A stretch of DNA of 64,000 nucleotides from assembly GCF_900107635.1 (NCBI RefSeq), contig NZ_FNRD01000009.1, positions 62,001-126,000 on the forward strand, in the 5' to 3' direction. Under the pieces are notes generated by a model. It was not told the origin of the DNA. It worked only from the letters and a program-made list of their open reading frames with translations, and made no database searches. The translations under genes and the position numbers were made by a program. The stretch's first letter is position 1. Every line of letters starts with the position of its first letter. Shown piece by piece: positions 25,960 through 35,919 of this stretch. Source of the stretch: Flavobacterium gillisiae (GTDB lineage: Bacteria; Bacteroidota; Bacteroidia; Flavobacteriales; Flavobacteriaceae).

Positions 25960-27006
25960 TTAGTGTTGCTTTTCCCTAACTTTTAGTGGTTTTTCACTGA
26001 TTTCTGCATATTGAATTCTGGAGCGATAAATATCTAAAGCAAGATAAACCGCTTCCTTAAAAGAGTTATAATCCGCAACCCCTTTTCCCGCAATATCATA
26101 AGCAGTACCATGGTCCGGAGAAGTTCTGATTTTGTTCAAACCCGCGGTATAATTAACTCCTTTACCAAAAGACAATGTTTTAAAAGGTATTAACCCTTGA
26201 TCATGATACGTTGCGATTATCGCATCATATTTCTCGTATTGCCCACTTCCAAAAAATCCATCAGCCGCAAAAGGACCAAATACCAACGTTCCTTTGTCGA
26301 ATATTTTTTTCAATGTTGGTTTCAACACCGCATCATCTTCTTTACCTATCACACCACCGTCACCACAATGAGGATTTAATCCTAAAACAGCAATCTTTGG
26401 CTTATTGATACTAAAATCCTGAATCAACGATTTTCTAACCGTTTCAATTTTTTCTTTAATCAGCTCTTCCGTAAGTCTTGACGCCACTTCGCTAACCGGA
26501 ATATGATCCGTTAACAAACCTACTCTTAAACTACCCTGAACCATCAACATCAATGCATTTCCTTCCAACTCCTGATTTAAATAATCCGTATGACCAGGAA
26601 ACTTAAACTCCTCTGATTGAATGTTGTATTTATTAATCGGCGCAGTCACTAAAACATCTACCAATCCTTCTTTTAAAGCATTTGTAGCCGCGATAAATGA
26701 TTTTACCGCATATTCACCAACCTTATCATCATTAACCCCTAGATTCAAATCCACTCCTTCTCTCCAAAGATTCAAAACATTAATCTTTCCAGGAAGAATT
26801 TGATCTAATTTGTCAATTCCATGAAGCGCAACCGTTGAATCTAAATTCTTCTTTATGAATGACATTATCTTCACATTGGCAAAAATAACAGGAGTACACA
26901 GCTCTAACATTCGAGAATCCTCAAAAGTTTTAAGAACAACCTCGCTTCCAATACCGTTTAAATCTCCTATTGAAATTCCAACAATTATATTTTCTGCTTT
27001 TTTCAT
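25960..27006 (-). CDS. pdxA: 4-hydroxythreonine-4-phosphate dehydrogenase
   Basis: A 348-residue PdxA, which oxidises 4-phosphohydroxy-L-threonine in pyridoxal phosphate synthesis. Motifs: ISIGDLNGIGSEVVLKTFED at the start, VTAPINKYNIQSEEFKFPGH with metal-site His, LGLNPHCGDGGVIGKED, IATYHDQGLIPFKTLSFGKG, and TSPDHGTAYDIAGKG at the end. Two adjacent ATGs exist (27009, 27006); either is possible. It is divergent from ribE, whose ATG lies 61 bases away, so promoters overlap here. Confidence 0.95.
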   Translation of the reverse strand: MKKAENIIVGISIGDLNGIGSEVVLKTFEDSRMLELCTPVIFANVKIMSFIKKNLDSTVALHGIDKLDQILPGKINVLNLWREGVDLNLGVNDDKVGEYAVKSFIAATNALKEGLVDVLVTAPINKYNIQSEEFKFPGHTDYLNQELEGNALMLMVQGSLRVGLLTDHIPVSEVASRLTEELIKEKIETVRKSLIQDFSINKPKIAVLGLNPHCGDGGVIGKEDDAVLKPTLKKIFDKGTLVFGPFAADGFFGSGQYEKYDAIIATYHDQGLIPFKTLSFGKGVNYTAGLNKIRTSPDHGTAYDIAGKGVADYNSFKEAVYLALDIYRSRIQYAEISEKPLKVREKQH

Positions 27007-27067
27007 CATTACCTCTAGTTATTTATTACTAATTTTGAAGTGCAAATTTAGTAAAATAAAACAAGAA

Positions 27068-27655
27068 ATGTTTACAGGAATCATAGAAACCCTTGGCACT
27101 ATCCAAGAAATAAAAAAAGAGAAAGACAACATTCACATTACAGTGGACTCTTCAATTACAGCAGAACTCAAAATTGACCAAAGCGTTGCACACAATGGAA
27201 TCTGCCTAACCGTAGTCGCACTGAAAGATACCTCATACACCGTTACCGCTATTGACGAAACAATCAAAAAAACAAACTTAGGAGACTGGGCAATTGGCGA
27301 CCGCGTAAACCTGGAGAGAGCCATGAAGCTAGGAGACCGACTTGACGGCCATATCGTACAAGGACACGTCGACCAAATAGGCGTATGCATTGAAGCTAAT
27401 GAAACCAACGGCAGCTGGCATTATACATTTGAATATGATCAAGCACTAAACAACCTTACCATCGAAAAAGGTTCAATTACCGTAAATGGAGTAAGCCTGA
27501 CTGTAGTAAACTCAAAAAAAAATCAATTCAGCGTAGCAATAATACCCTACACATACGAACACACTAATTTCAACAGCTTCAAAATAGGCACAAAAATTAA
27601 CCTCGAGTTTGATGTGATTGGGAAATATGTTTCTCGATTATACAGTAAGGAATAG
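27068..27655 (+). CDS. ribE: Riboflavin synthase alpha subunit
   Basis: A 195-residue enzyme that dismutates two 6,7-dimethyl-8-ribityllumazine to riboflavin. Two homologous lumazine-binding domains are visible: MFTGIIETLGTIQEI ... AHNGICLTVVAL ... in the first and GHIVQGHVDQIGVCIEA ... TVNGVSLTVVNS in the second. The ATG at 27068 fits the invariant MFTGI start. A long in-frame upstream extension overlaps pdxA and is not used. Divergent to pdxA; ends at a perfect bidirectional terminator. Confidence 0.95.
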   Translation: MFTGIIETLGTIQEIKKEKDNIHITVDSSITAELKIDQSVAHNGICLTVVALKDTSYTVTAIDETIKKTNLGDWAIGDRVNLERAMKLGDRLDGHIVQGHVDQIGVCIEANETNGSWHYTFEYDQALNNLTIEKGSITVNGVSLTVVNSKKNQFSVAIIPYTYEHTNFNSFKIGTKINLEFDVIGKYVSRLYSKE

Positions 27656-27670
27656 ATAAACAACCCCGAT

Positions 27671-27716
27671 ATTAAAAACAAAAACCCCAATTTAAATTGG
27701 GGTTTTTGTTTTTAAT
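27671..27716. terminator. Perfect 46-nt palindromic bidirectional terminator
   Basis: ATTAAAAACAAAAACCCCAA... is a 23-base arm followed immediately by its exact reverse complement. It serves ribE on the plus strand and the convergent small gene on the minus strand. The small gene's last four codons and stop lie inside the hairpin. Confidence 0.9.
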
Positions 27717-27937
27717 CTATGTCTATAGATTATATAAATTCCAAATAGCAGTGCAATCACCACTAAAATCATGATGTTCTCATCAATAGCCAATCCGGGA
27801 GGAGGAGGCGGCTTATGCTTCCCAGTAGGGCTAGGAGCGGGAGGACCGTCAGCATTACCAGCCAAGGCATGCATCGTCCCCAAAAGGAAAACAAGTAAAA
27901 GGAAAAATTTATCTGACACTACCTTCATAATTTCCAA
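27692..27937 (-). CDS. Small exported proline-rich membrane protein
   Basis: An 81-residue protein. It has an N-terminal signal peptide (DKFFLLLVFLLGTMHALAG), a Pro/Gly-rich stretch (DGPPAPSPTGKHKPPPPPGL), one C-terminal transmembrane helix (ENIMILVVIALLFGIYIIYR) and a basic end (RHRLKTKTPI). The layout, with a short Pro-rich periplasmic stalk ahead of PGLAIDENI and a final helix, is common in small Flavobacterium proteins of unknown function that often act as sorting or anchor modules. The start may be the internal ATG of MKVVSDK. Confidence 0.7.
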   Translation of the reverse strand: MEIMKVVSDKFFLLLVFLLGTMHALAGNADGPPAPSPTGKHKPPPPPGLAIDENIMILVVIALLFGIYIIYRHRLKTKTPI

Positions 27938-28098
27938 AAATAGTAAATCAATTGATTAAAAAAAGCTATCTAAGCCATTTATTATTAATATTTAACGCAA
28001 ATCACCGTCACATCCGTTAAAATATACTTTCATAAAAATAGCTATTACTACATAAAGATACCTTTTTTTAGATAAAATCCCATTTATTACCTAAAAAC

Positions 28099-28134
28099 AA
28101 AACCCCTCAAAATAAATAATTTTGAGGGGTTTTT
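28099..28134. terminator. Terminator downstream of tRNA
   Basis: AAAACCCCTCAAAAT pairs with ATTTTGAGGGGTTTT. It lies directly 3' of the minus-strand tRNA. Confidence 0.85.
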
Positions 28135-28136
28135 TG

Positions 28137-28210
28137 TGGTCCCACCTGGGCTCGAACCAGGGACCACCTGATTATGAGTCAGGTGCTCTAACCAGCTGAG
28201 CTATAGGACC
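28137..28210 (-). tRNA. tRNA with CAU anticodon (Met or Ile2)
   Basis: A complete cloverleaf on the minus strand. Acceptor GGTCCTA/TGGGACC (one U-G), D-arm AGCTCAGCTGGTTAGAGC, anticodon stem CCTGA/TCAGG around CTCATAA (anticodon CAT), T-arm CCTGGTTCGAGCCCAGG, discriminator A, CCA not encoded. It lacks the mismatched first pair of an initiator. Whether it is elongator Met or lysidine-modified Ile2 cannot be decided by eye; the GG-CC acceptor favours Ile2 somewhat. Confidence 0.93.
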
Positions 28211-28350
28211 GGTTTAGAGTTTGCAATATTACTACTATTTTTCGTTTGCTCCAAATATTTTTAACCTAGTTTTTGGTTAAACTCACTAAATAAAAAAATA
28301 AAAACAGAAAACCCCTGATTATTAGATTTATAAAACAATCTACATTTAAA

Positions 28351-28752
28351 TTATTTTATCTCTTGACACAATTCTATCAGAACGCCATTGGTACTTTTGG
28401 GATGTAAGAAGACTACCAACTTATTATCGGCTCCTTTTTTAGGAATTTCATTCAAGACAACAAAACCTTCTTTTTTCAGTCTGATAATTTCTTCCTCTAT
28501 ATTTTCTACATCAAAAGCGATGTGATGAATCCCTTCTCCTTTCTTTTCTAAAAACTTCGCAATAGGGCTCTCCGGATTGGTTGCTGCCAAAAGTTCAATT
28601 TTATTGGGTCCGTTTTGAAAAAAAGAAGTCGTAACACCTTCACTTTCGACTTCCTCAAATTTATAAGCTGGAGCTCCAAAAAGCTTTTCGAACAATAAAT
28701 TTGAAACTTCTAAATCCTTAACTGCTATTCCTATGTGTTCTATTTTTCTCAT
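28351..28752 (-). CDS. mce: Methylmalonyl-CoA epimerase
   Basis: A 133-residue VOC-fold protein. Family signs: KIEHIGIAVKDLEVSNLLFE with the first metal His at the start, the central IELLAATNPESPIAKFLEKK with the metal-binding Glu, the EGIHHIAFDVENIEEE second His, and the C-terminal FLHPKSTNGVLIELCQE with the last metal Glu. It interconverts (S)- and (R)-methylmalonyl-CoA in propionate metabolism. Single gene on the minus strand with no mutase nearby. Confidence 0.9.
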   Translation of the reverse strand: MRKIEHIGIAVKDLEVSNLLFEKLFGAPAYKFEEVESEGVTTSFFQNGPNKIELLAATNPESPIAKFLEKKGEGIHHIAFDVENIEEEIIRLKKEGFVVLNEIPKKGADNKLVVFLHPKSTNGVLIELCQEIK

Positions 28753-28975
28753 TGTATAAATATTCTACGTATTAATTAATCTCAAAGCCGAAAGCCGAAC
28801 TATAAAACTTTTACAACTGCGCGCTTTAACGGTATGTAAAATTAAACATTAAAAACTAAAAAGCATCGGAAGCACAACAAAAGTAAACCCAACGGAATAC
28901 CCATAATAATTTTATAAAAAGCTTCAATTCCATTAATTATAATTGTTATTTTGTACGTTCTAATACTAATTTGAT

Positions 28976-30649
28976 ATGTTGAAAAACAATTTAAGATATA
29001 TTTCCCTACTACTTCTTGTGTTTCTAGTGAGTTGCGCAAAAAGAGGAACTATTACAGGTGGCTTAAAAGACACGCTTGGACCCGTACTAAAAGTAAGCTT
29101 CCCCGAAAATTTCAATACGAACTTTAAGGGAAATGAAATTAAATTAGTCTTTGACGAAAACATAAAACTCAAAAACCTAAACAAGCAATTGGTTATTTCA
29201 CCTCCCATGAAATACGAACCAATAATTTCGCCTACATCAGCAACTAAAACCCTTTCGATAAAAATAAAAGATACCCTACAAGCTAACACAACTTATAGCT
29301 TCAACTTTGGCCAAAGCATCGCTGACAACAACGAGGGGAATCCATTCAATCAGTTTAAATATGTTTTTTCAACCGGTAACTATATTGATTCACTGGCTAT
29401 AGGTGGCAGAATAAAAGATGCCTACGCTATAGAAGCCGAACCTTTTGTTTCCGTAATGCTTTATGAGGTCAATGACTCCTACAAAGATTCCATTATCTAT
29501 ACTGATAATCCACGATATATCACAAATACATTGGACAGTTTAAAAACGTTCCGTTTGGAAAATTTAAAAGCTGGAAAATACCTGTTAGTAGCATTGAAAG
29601 ACCAAAACAACAATAATAAGTTTGACCCAAAGAATGAAAAGATTGGATTTATCAAGCATTTTATTACCGTTCCCAATGACACCGTTTACGAATTGGAGTT
29701 ATTCAAAGAGACACTGCCATTCAAAGCTTTTAAACCAGTACAAGCATCCGGAAATCGCTTGTTAATGGGTTACGAAGGAAATATAAAATCGATCAACTCA
29801 AGACCAAAAATAGCCTTGAAAGACAAAGCAGATATCGTTTCAACGATTGTAAATCAGTTTCCTAAAAAAGACTCGCTTCAGATTTGGTACAAACCTATCA
29901 AAACGGACTCTTTAGCTCTAATTGTCACCAAAGACAACTACAAAAATGATTTCGCCTTGAAAATTAAGGAACAGAAAAAAGATACGTTAAATATTACAGC
30001 ACTTCAAAACGGCACTTTAAATTTTAGAGATCGTTTTACTTTAACATCGACAACTCCGTTAGTTCATTTTGACAATTCAAAAATAAAGTTGGTCAACAAA
30101 GATTCTGTCGCAGTAGCTTTTACGACTGAGTATGACGATTTTAACCAGAAAATCTATTTCGACTTCAAGAAAGAACCTTCAGAAAATTACAATATAACGC
30201 TTTTACCAGGCGCTCTCACTGACTTTTTTGAGATGTCAAATGATTCTTTATCCTTTAAATTGAACACGAAAAGCACCGCAGATTACGGTAATCTTAGGGT
30301 ACAACTTCAAAATGTAAAAAAGTTTCCTGTCATCGTCGAATTGACCAACAGCAAAGGAGATATCATCGCTTCAGAATATAGCGAAAACGCCACCACAGTT
30401 GACTTTAATTTATTGGAACCAGCATTATTTACACTTCGTATTATTTATGATGAGAACAAAAATAAAGTGTATGATTCCGGAAATTTTTTAGAAAAAAGAT
30501 ATTCTGAAGAGGTTGTTTATTTTTCTAAAGATATTGACATTCGCGCGAACTGGGATGTCGACCAAGCATTTGATGTTAGCATTCCATATACTCCGGAACC
30601 AAAAAAGAAGACGGAAAAAATAAATTCCGAAAAAAAGCGAGGGTTCTAG
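28976..30649 (+). CDS. Ig-like (Big_5) domain lipoprotein
   Basis: A 557-residue lipoprotein. Signal LLLLVFLVSCAKRGTITGG has lipobox LVSC with Cys near residue 21. Residues 35-130 form a Big_5/SbsA-type Ig-like domain (VSFPENFNTNFKGNEIKLVF, DTLQANTTYSFNFGQSIADN). A carboxypeptidase-regulatory-like stretch follows (RLENLKAGKYLLVALKDQNN and FTLRIIYDENKNKVYDSGNF) with DxNxNxKxD calcium-type loops, e.g. DQNNNNKFDP and DENKNKVYD. Orthologues are widespread in Flavobacteria, but function is unknown to me. Single gene, surface or periplasmic. Confidence 0.8.
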   Translation: MLKNNLRYISLLLLVFLVSCAKRGTITGGLKDTLGPVLKVSFPENFNTNFKGNEIKLVFDENIKLKNLNKQLVISPPMKYEPIISPTSATKTLSIKIKDTLQANTTYSFNFGQSIADNNEGNPFNQFKYVFSTGNYIDSLAIGGRIKDAYAIEAEPFVSVMLYEVNDSYKDSIIYTDNPRYITNTLDSLKTFRLENLKAGKYLLVALKDQNNNNKFDPKNEKIGFIKHFITVPNDTVYELELFKETLPFKAFKPVQASGNRLLMGYEGNIKSINSRPKIALKDKADIVSTIVNQFPKKDSLQIWYKPIKTDSLALIVTKDNYKNDFALKIKEQKKDTLNITALQNGTLNFRDRFTLTSTTPLVHFDNSKIKLVNKDSVAVAFTTEYDDFNQKIYFDFKKEPSENYNITLLPGALTDFFEMSNDSLSFKLNTKSTADYGNLRVQLQNVKKFPVIVELTNSKGDIIASEYSENATTVDFNLLEPALFTLRIIYDENKNKVYDSGNFLEKRYSEEVVYFSKDIDIRANWDVDQAFDVSIPYTPEPKKKTEKINSEKKRGF

Positions 30650-30682
30650 TACAATAGCGAACAATTGTCAATCAAAACTATT

Positions 30683-31450
30683 TTAATATTTTATTTCAAA
30701 AGAATCTCTGTCGTTTAAAAAGTTTAATTTTTTTCGAACATCAATTAATTTTGATTGGTCTAAGCTTGTAATAAAAATAGCTTCTGATTCCACTGGCGCT
30801 ACTAAATATTCTCCTAAGCCATCAACAACCTGTGAGTGACCTACATATTCATAACCATTATTATCTACACCTATTCTATTGACACCAATAGTATAACTCA
30901 TATTCTCTATGGCACGGGCCGCAAGCAAGGTATCCCAAGCTTTAATTCGGGTTTTAGGCCAACTCGCTACATAAATTAATAAGTCGTAGTTCTCGACGTT
31001 ACGAGAGAAAACGGGGAAACGCAAGTCATAACACACAAGAAGACAGATTTTCCAACCTAAATAATCAACAATTAATTTTTGATTTCCCATTGTATAGACT
31101 TTGTCTTCCCCGGCGAGTGTAAACAAATGTCTTTTATCATAATGTTGTATTTCACCTGATGGAAATACAAATAACATTCGGTTATAAAAATTGGAGTTAT
31201 CTTCAATTACTACACTCCCTGTTATTGCAGCATTTTTGGCTTTCGCCAAAGTCTGTAGCCACGATACCGTTTCGCCTTGCATAGTCTCCGCAACTTTTGC
31301 GGGATCCATTGTAAAGCCCGTAGTAAACATTTCGGGAAGTACAATTAGTTTTACATCTTCAGCAATTGCATTGATTTTTTCTTCGAAATACGCTCTGTTT
31401 GCTTCTGGGTTTTCCCATACGATGGATGACTGAATTAACGCTACCTTCAT
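30683..31450 (-). CDS. Nitrilase-superfamily omega-amidase (YafV/Nit2-like)
   Basis: A 255-residue carbon-nitrogen hydrolase. The Glu-Lys-Cys catalytic triad is in VLPEMFTTGFTMDPAKV, HYDKRHLFTLAGED and CLLVCYDLRFPVFSRN. The MFTTGF and FTLAGED signatures match the YafV/omega-amidase group, which hydrolyses 2-oxoglutaramate and 2-oxosuccinamate formed by transaminases. Cytoplasmic, full length. It converges with the Ig-like lipoprotein gene. Confidence 0.87.
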   Translation of the reverse strand: MKVALIQSSIVWENPEANRAYFEEKINAIAEDVKLIVLPEMFTTGFTMDPAKVAETMQGETVSWLQTLAKAKNAAITGSVVIEDNSNFYNRMLFVFPSGEIQHYDKRHLFTLAGEDKVYTMGNQKLIVDYLGWKICLLVCYDLRFPVFSRNVENYDLLIYVASWPKTRIKAWDTLLAARAIENMSYTIGVNRIGVDNNGYEYVGHSQVVDGLGEYLVAPVESEAIFITSLDQSKLIDVRKKLNFLNDRDSFEIKY

Positions 31451-31513
31451 GACGTAAAATATATTTTTCTTAGGAATTCAAATAATTGAAACTAATACTA
31501 TTGTAATCTATTT

Positions 31514-32002
31514 TTAATTTACAATTTTGTACTCCCACTTTTCCCTTTTATGTTTATTGGATAGCACGGGAATTAAAACCATCGCTAACCCAATAGGGGC
31601 CAACGGACTCGCAATAAAACCATACCCCCCTGCAATAATACCTGCAGCACCCACTACAGTAAACAGTGACCCTACTGCGATACCAGCAGTAGCGGTGATT
31701 GCTGAATAGGTAGAATATTTTTTAATTGCCACAACCGAACTCAAAGAAATCAATTGATTCTTAATCAAAATAGACTTATCATCTACTATAGTGTAATTTC
31801 CGGCCAACTTCTTTCCTTCAGAAGTTGTGATTTTTATCTTTTTATTTTGAGGAAGGAAGATGGTTTTGTTCTTACTCCTATTTTCCAAATAAATCCCCTT
31901 TTCTTGCGCTGTTAAAAACGAACTTGTAAATAACAAAAGCATTGTAAAAAAAATTAATTCTATTCCCAAATCCTGTATCCTAAAACAAAGTTGCTTGATC
32001 AT
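31514..32002 (-). CDS. Exported membrane protein of unknown function
   Basis: A 162-residue protein. It has an N-terminal hydrophobic signal or anchor (LIFFTMLLLFTSSFLTAQEK). A small beta domain follows (GIYLENRSKNKTIFLPQNKK ... GNYTIVDDKSILIKNQ), resembling the short SH3-like units of phage/Hfq-type folds. The C-terminal Ala/Gly-rich hydrophobic hairpin (TATAGIAVGSLFTVVGAAGI and GYGFIASPLAPIGLAMVLIP) resembles a glycine zipper. The end is basic. No named family is recognised. Start choice is uncertain: the internal Met before LLLF would give a shorter signal. Confidence 0.65.
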   Translation of the reverse strand: MIKQLCFRIQDLGIELIFFTMLLLFTSSFLTAQEKGIYLENRSKNKTIFLPQNKKIKITTSEGKKLAGNYTIVDDKSILIKNQLISLSSVVAIKKYSTYSAITATAGIAVGSLFTVVGAAGIIAGGYGFIASPLAPIGLAMVLIPVLSNKHKREKWEYKIVN

Positions 32003-32035
32003 TTTTTGTTTAAATTTACAAAAAAATGCAGTACA

Positions 32036-32070
32036 AAAAAAAACGCATCCAAATTAATGAATGCGTTTTT
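32036..32070. terminator. Terminator after sdhB
   Basis: AAAACGCAT and ATGCGTTTTT form a stem with A- and T-runs, between sdhB and the membrane-protein gene upstream region. It fits a terminator for the sdh operon. Confidence 0.65.
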
Positions 32071-32103
32071 AGATTTTTCCTTACGTCAGAATGACAAATA
32101 GGA

Positions 32104-32850
32104 TTATCCTTTTAAGCTTGCTGACATGTACTCTCTGTTCATACGAGCGATGTTCTCTAAAGAAATTCCTTTAGGACATTCAACCTCACATGCTCCAGTG
32201 TTAGTACAGTTACCAAAACCTTCAGCATCCATTTGGCTCACCATGTTTAATACACGATCCGTTGCTTCAATTCTACCTTGAGGCAATAATGCATATTGAG
32301 AAACTTTAGCTGCTACAAATAACATAGCCGATGAGTTTTTACAAGAAGCTACACAAGCTCCACAACCAATACATGTTGCTGCATCAAATGCTTCATCAGC
32401 ATCTTTCTTGTTGATAGGAATTGTATTTGCATCGATCGTGTTTCCTGAAGTATTTACTGATATAAATCCTCCTGCGTGTTGGATTCTATCAAAAGCACTA
32501 CGGTTTACCACTAAATCTTTTACCACTGGGAACGCAGCTGCACGGAAAGGCTCAATAGTAATAGTATCTCCATCCTTGAACATACGCATGTGCAATTGAC
32601 AAGTGGTTACTCCTCTATCTGGTCCGTGTGCTTCACCATTGATGTACAAAGAACACATTCCGCAAATTCCTTCGCGACAATCGTGATCAAATGCTACTGG
32701 CTCGCCACCTTTACTCATTAAATCTTCATTAAATACGTCAAGCATTTCAAGGAATGACATATCTGGCTCAATTCCGTCGATTTTATAATCAACCATTGCT
32801 CCTTTATCTTGGGCGTTTTTCTGACGCCATATTTTTAATGTAAGTTTCAT
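32104..32850 (-). CDS. sdhB: Succinate dehydrogenase/fumarate reductase iron-sulfur subunit
   Basis: A 248-residue subunit carrying three Fe-S clusters. The 2Fe-2S ligands are in [15 protein letters not shown] with the later Cys in GVTTCQLHM. The two ferredoxin-like clusters are in [12 protein letters not shown] and [15 protein letters not shown]. It passes electrons from SdhA to the membrane cytochrome b. Last gene of sdhC-sdhA-sdhB on the minus strand. Confidence 0.96.
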   Translation of the reverse strand: MKLTLKIWRQKNAQDKGAMVDYKIDGIEPDMSFLEMLDVFNEDLMSKGGEPVAFDHDCREGICGMCSLYINGEAHGPDRGVTTCQLHMRMFKDGDTITIEPFRAAAFPVVKDLVVNRSAFDRIQHAGGFISVNTSGNTIDANTIPINKKDADEAFDAATCIGCGACVASCKNSSAMLFVAAKVSQYALLPQGRIEATDRVLNMVSQMDAEGFGNCTNTGACEVECPKGISLENIARMNREYMSASLKG

Positions 32851-32926
32851 ACTGTTTTAGTTTGAAGGTCTACAGTTAAAAGCCGCAAGTCAATTGACTT
32901 TACCGCTTTTACCTAGTGACTAATTG

Positions 32927-34927
32927 CTATTTGTAATTTCTTTGAACAAGTTTAACGGCATCAAATACCAAGTCTTCTTTATGTAAAACAGCGTCACTTG
33001 GTTTTCCTTTGTATTCCCAAGCGGCAACGTATGCGAAATTTTCGTCATCACGTTTTGCTTCACCATCTTCAGTTTGATATTCTTCTCTGAAGTGACCTCC
33101 ACAAGATTCGTTACGATGCAAAGCATCTTTAGCAAACAATTCTCCTAATTCTAAGAAATCAGCAACACGAGTCGCTTTTTCTAATTCTTGATTGAATCCT
33201 TTATCTGTTCCCGGTACTTTAACATCTTTGTAAAACTCTTCACGCAAAGCAGCTATTTCATTAATTGCTTCGTTCAATCCTTGAGCATTACGAGCCATAC
33301 CAACTTTATCCCACATAATTTTCCCTAATTTCCTGTGGAAATAGTCAACAGAATGTGTTCCGTTATTGTTCATGAATTTCTCAATTTGGTCTTTAACCCC
33401 TTTTTCTGCAGCTTCAAATTCTGGAGAATCAGTAGGAATCGTTCCCATTTTAATATCTGGAGACAAATAATCACCAATTGTGTATGGCAATACAAAGTAC
33501 CCATCAGCTAAACCTTGCATCAATGCAGAAGCCCCAAGTCTGTTTGCTCCGTGATCTGAGAAGTTTGATTCTCCAATAGAGAAACATCCTGGAATTGTAG
33601 TCATTAAGTTATAATCAACCCATGTTCCACCCATTGTGTAATGTACCGCTGGGTAAATCATCATAGGAGAAGTATAAGGATCTTCATCTACAATTTTATA
33701 ATACATTTGGAATAAATTCCCGTATTTATTTTTTACAACCTCAGTTCCTAATTTAGTTACTGCTTGTTTATCAGTAGCATCAATTCCTTTTAAAAAGGCT
33801 TGCTCTTTTCCGTAACGTTGTATCGCTGCAGCAAAGTCAAGATAAACTGCTTCACCTGTTTTATTTACTCCAAAACCAGCATCACATCTTTCTTTAGCAG
33901 CACGAGAAGCTACATCTCTAGGAACTAAGTTACCAAATGCGGGGTATCTTCTTTCTAGGTAATAATCTCTTTCCGCTTCTGATAAATCAATTGCTTTTTT
34001 CTTTCCCTCACGAATTGCTACAGCATCTTCGATTTTTGCAGGAACCCAGATACGTCCGTCATTACGTAAAGACTCCGACATCAAAGTTAATTTTGATTGG
34101 TGATCTCCAGAAACTGGAATACATGTTGGGTGAATTTGTGTGTAACAAGGATTTGCGAAAAACGCTCCTTTTTTATGGATTTTCCAAGCTGCAGTAGCAT
34201 TAGACCCCATTGCATTTGTTGACAAGAAAAAAACGTTTCCGTATCCTCCAGAAGCAATAACTACTGCGTGAGCCGAATGTCTTTCAATTTCACCAGTAAT
34301 CAAGTTACGAGCGATAATTCCTCTTGCCTTTCCGTTTACGATTACTAAATCTAGCATCTCGTGACGATTGTGCATTTTTATTTTTCCACGACCTATTTGA
34401 CGGTTCATAGCAGAGTAAGCACCCAACAATAATTGTTGCCCTGTTTGCCCTCTAGCATAAAAAGTTCTAGAAACTAGAGCACCTCCAAAAGAACGGTTGT
34501 CTAATAAACCTCCGTATTCACGTGCCAATGGCACCCCTTGAGCCACACACTGGTCAATAATATTTGTAGAAACTTCTGCAAGACGGTGTACGTTTGCTTC
34601 ACGAGCGCGGTAATCTCCTCCTTTTACAGTGTCATAAAACAATCTGAAAACAGAATCTCCATCTCCTTGATAATTTTTTGCTGCATTGATTCCTCCTTGT
34701 GCCGCAATAGAGTGCGCACGACGAGGTGAATCTTGAAAACAAAAAGCTTTTACGTTATATCCTAATTCTGCTAATGTTGCAGCAGCTGAACCTCCAGCTA
34801 ATCCTGTTCCAACAACGATAATATCTAAATTACGTTTGTTAGCAGGGTTCACTAAATTAATATGATCTTTATAATTTGTCCATTTGTCCGAAACCGAACC
34901 GCTTGGAATTTTTGAATCTAATGCCAT
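32927..34927 (-). CDS. sdhA: Succinate dehydrogenase/fumarate reductase flavoprotein subunit
   Basis: A 666-residue flavoprotein oxidising succinate to fumarate. FAD motif [20 protein letters not shown] near residue 33; covalent-FAD His region [20 protein letters not shown] near 70; substrate site [20 protein letters not shown] near 258; [14 protein letters not shown] and [15 protein letters not shown] later in the sequence. The long form (over 640 residues) is the Bacteroidota/epsilon-type SdhA that works with a single fused cytochrome b. It lies 12 bases after sdhC. Confidence 0.96.
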   Translation of the reverse strand: MALDSKIPSGSVSDKWTNYKDHINLVNPANKRNLDIIVVGTGLAGGSAAATLAELGYNVKAFCFQDSPRRAHSIAAQGGINAAKNYQGDGDSVFRLFYDTVKGGDYRAREANVHRLAEVSTNIIDQCVAQGVPLAREYGGLLDNRSFGGALVSRTFYARGQTGQQLLLGAYSAMNRQIGRGKIKMHNRHEMLDLVIVNGKARGIIARNLITGEIERHSAHAVVIASGGYGNVFFLSTNAMGSNATAAWKIHKKGAFFANPCYTQIHPTCIPVSGDHQSKLTLMSESLRNDGRIWVPAKIEDAVAIREGKKKAIDLSEAERDYYLERRYPAFGNLVPRDVASRAAKERCDAGFGVNKTGEAVYLDFAAAIQRYGKEQAFLKGIDATDKQAVTKLGTEVVKNKYGNLFQMYYKIVDEDPYTSPMMIYPAVHYTMGGTWVDYNLMTTIPGCFSIGESNFSDHGANRLGASALMQGLADGYFVLPYTIGDYLSPDIKMGTIPTDSPEFEAAEKGVKDQIEKFMNNNGTHSVDYFHRKLGKIMWDKVGMARNAQGLNEAINEIAALREEFYKDVKVPGTDKGFNQELEKATRVADFLELGELFAKDALHRNESCGGHFREEYQTEDGEAKRDDENFAYVAAWEYKGKPSDAVLHKEDLVFDAVKLVQRNYK

Positions 34928-34939
34928 TATAATTGAATA

Positions 34940-35605
34940 TTAATGATTGAAATGATGAAATAATGCAATAAAAATAAACCCGAAAGGAACAACGAAAGCA
35001 AATGCTAATCCGAAATTTTTCAATCCTTTTGAATATTTATTATTGAAACCAACCGATTGGAAAGAAGAACTGAATCCGTGCTTCAAGTGTAGTGATAACA
35101 ATACAAATGAAATACAATACAATGCTGTACGTACTGGACTTTCAAACTTCTCTGCTAATTCATGAAAATATCTTGTTTCATCCAATGGATTAAAAGCTAC
35201 ATATTTATAAACCATTTCTGGAAACCAGAAGTCATAAAAGTGTAAACCTAAAAAAGCCAAAATAACTGAACCAGTAATAATCATGTTTCTAGATGCCCAA
35301 GAAGAGTTTGCAGCACCATTGTTTTTTGCATAAGCAATTGGTCTTGCACTTCTATTTTTGAAATCTAAAACAAACCCCATAATAAAGTGAAAGATCACTC
35401 CTACTATTAAAATTGGCTGAATTACAAATTGTACTAAAGGATTATTTCCCATAAAATGAGAAATTGAATTGAATGTGTCCGGACTAAACACCGAAGTCAT
35501 ATTAATGAAAAAGTGCTGTGCTAGAAACAGCATTAAAAAAATTCCTGAAAGCGCCATAGCCACTTTTTTAGCTATCGACGACTTCAATAATGCAGATTTT
35601 GCCAT
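34940..35605 (-). CDS. sdhC: Succinate dehydrogenase cytochrome b subunit
   Basis: A 221-residue membrane subunit with five hydrophobic segments, the fused SdhC/D type. His residues in AQHFFINMTSVF, IFHFIMGFVLDF, GLHFYDFWF and SLHLKHGFSSSF are candidates for the two heme b ligands. It starts with a basic cytosolic segment (MAKSALLKSSIAKKVAMALS). First gene of the operon, with a matching promoter 30 bases upstream. Confidence 0.94.
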   Translation of the reverse strand: MAKSALLKSSIAKKVAMALSGIFLMLFLAQHFFINMTSVFSPDTFNSISHFMGNNPLVQFVIQPILIVGVIFHFIMGFVLDFKNRSARPIAYAKNNGAANSSWASRNMIITGSVILAFLGLHFYDFWFPEMVYKYVAFNPLDETRYFHELAEKFESPVRTALYCISFVLLSLHLKHGFSSSFQSVGFNNKYSKGLKNFGLAFAFVVPFGFIFIALFHHFNH

Positions 35606-35635
35606 AAGATTTAATAATTTGTTTTAAGAATATCA

Positions 35636-35666
35636 CAAAAATAATGCAAATTGACTGCAACTACAA
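35636..35666 (-). promoter_or_regulatory. Promoter of the sdhCAB operon
   Basis: Read on the minus strand: TTG (35664-35666), 20-base spacer, TATTTTTG (35636-35643), matching the Bacteroidota TTTG / TAnnTTTG type. The ATG of sdhC is about 25 bases past the expected start point. I see nothing else in the 314-base gap from 35606 to 35919 apart from AT-rich spacer. Confidence 0.65.
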
Positions 35667-35919
35667 CCTTTTCGCTCTTATTTATAATGATTTTAAAGTG
35701 TCCTTTTTCTCTACATCCTACCCATCTAAAAACTCGTTAATCACTGTAAAACAATGAATTATACTATTTAGTTTTCCATTCTAATTATTTTACAATTATT
35801 AGAATATAACAAAAATATAATTTTTCTAATTTTTCCTGAATCACATACACAGCAATCCACCCAAAATCAAAGCTTACTTGATTATAAATAATCAAAATCA
35901 GAAGTCATTTTGATACCGA

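Noticed and set aside
28842..29039. Minus-strand frame of 65 codons overlapping the start of the Ig-like lipoprotein gene
   Set aside because: Half of it lies opposite a clear signal peptide. The rest is a hydrophobic stretch with no known pattern or neighbour support.
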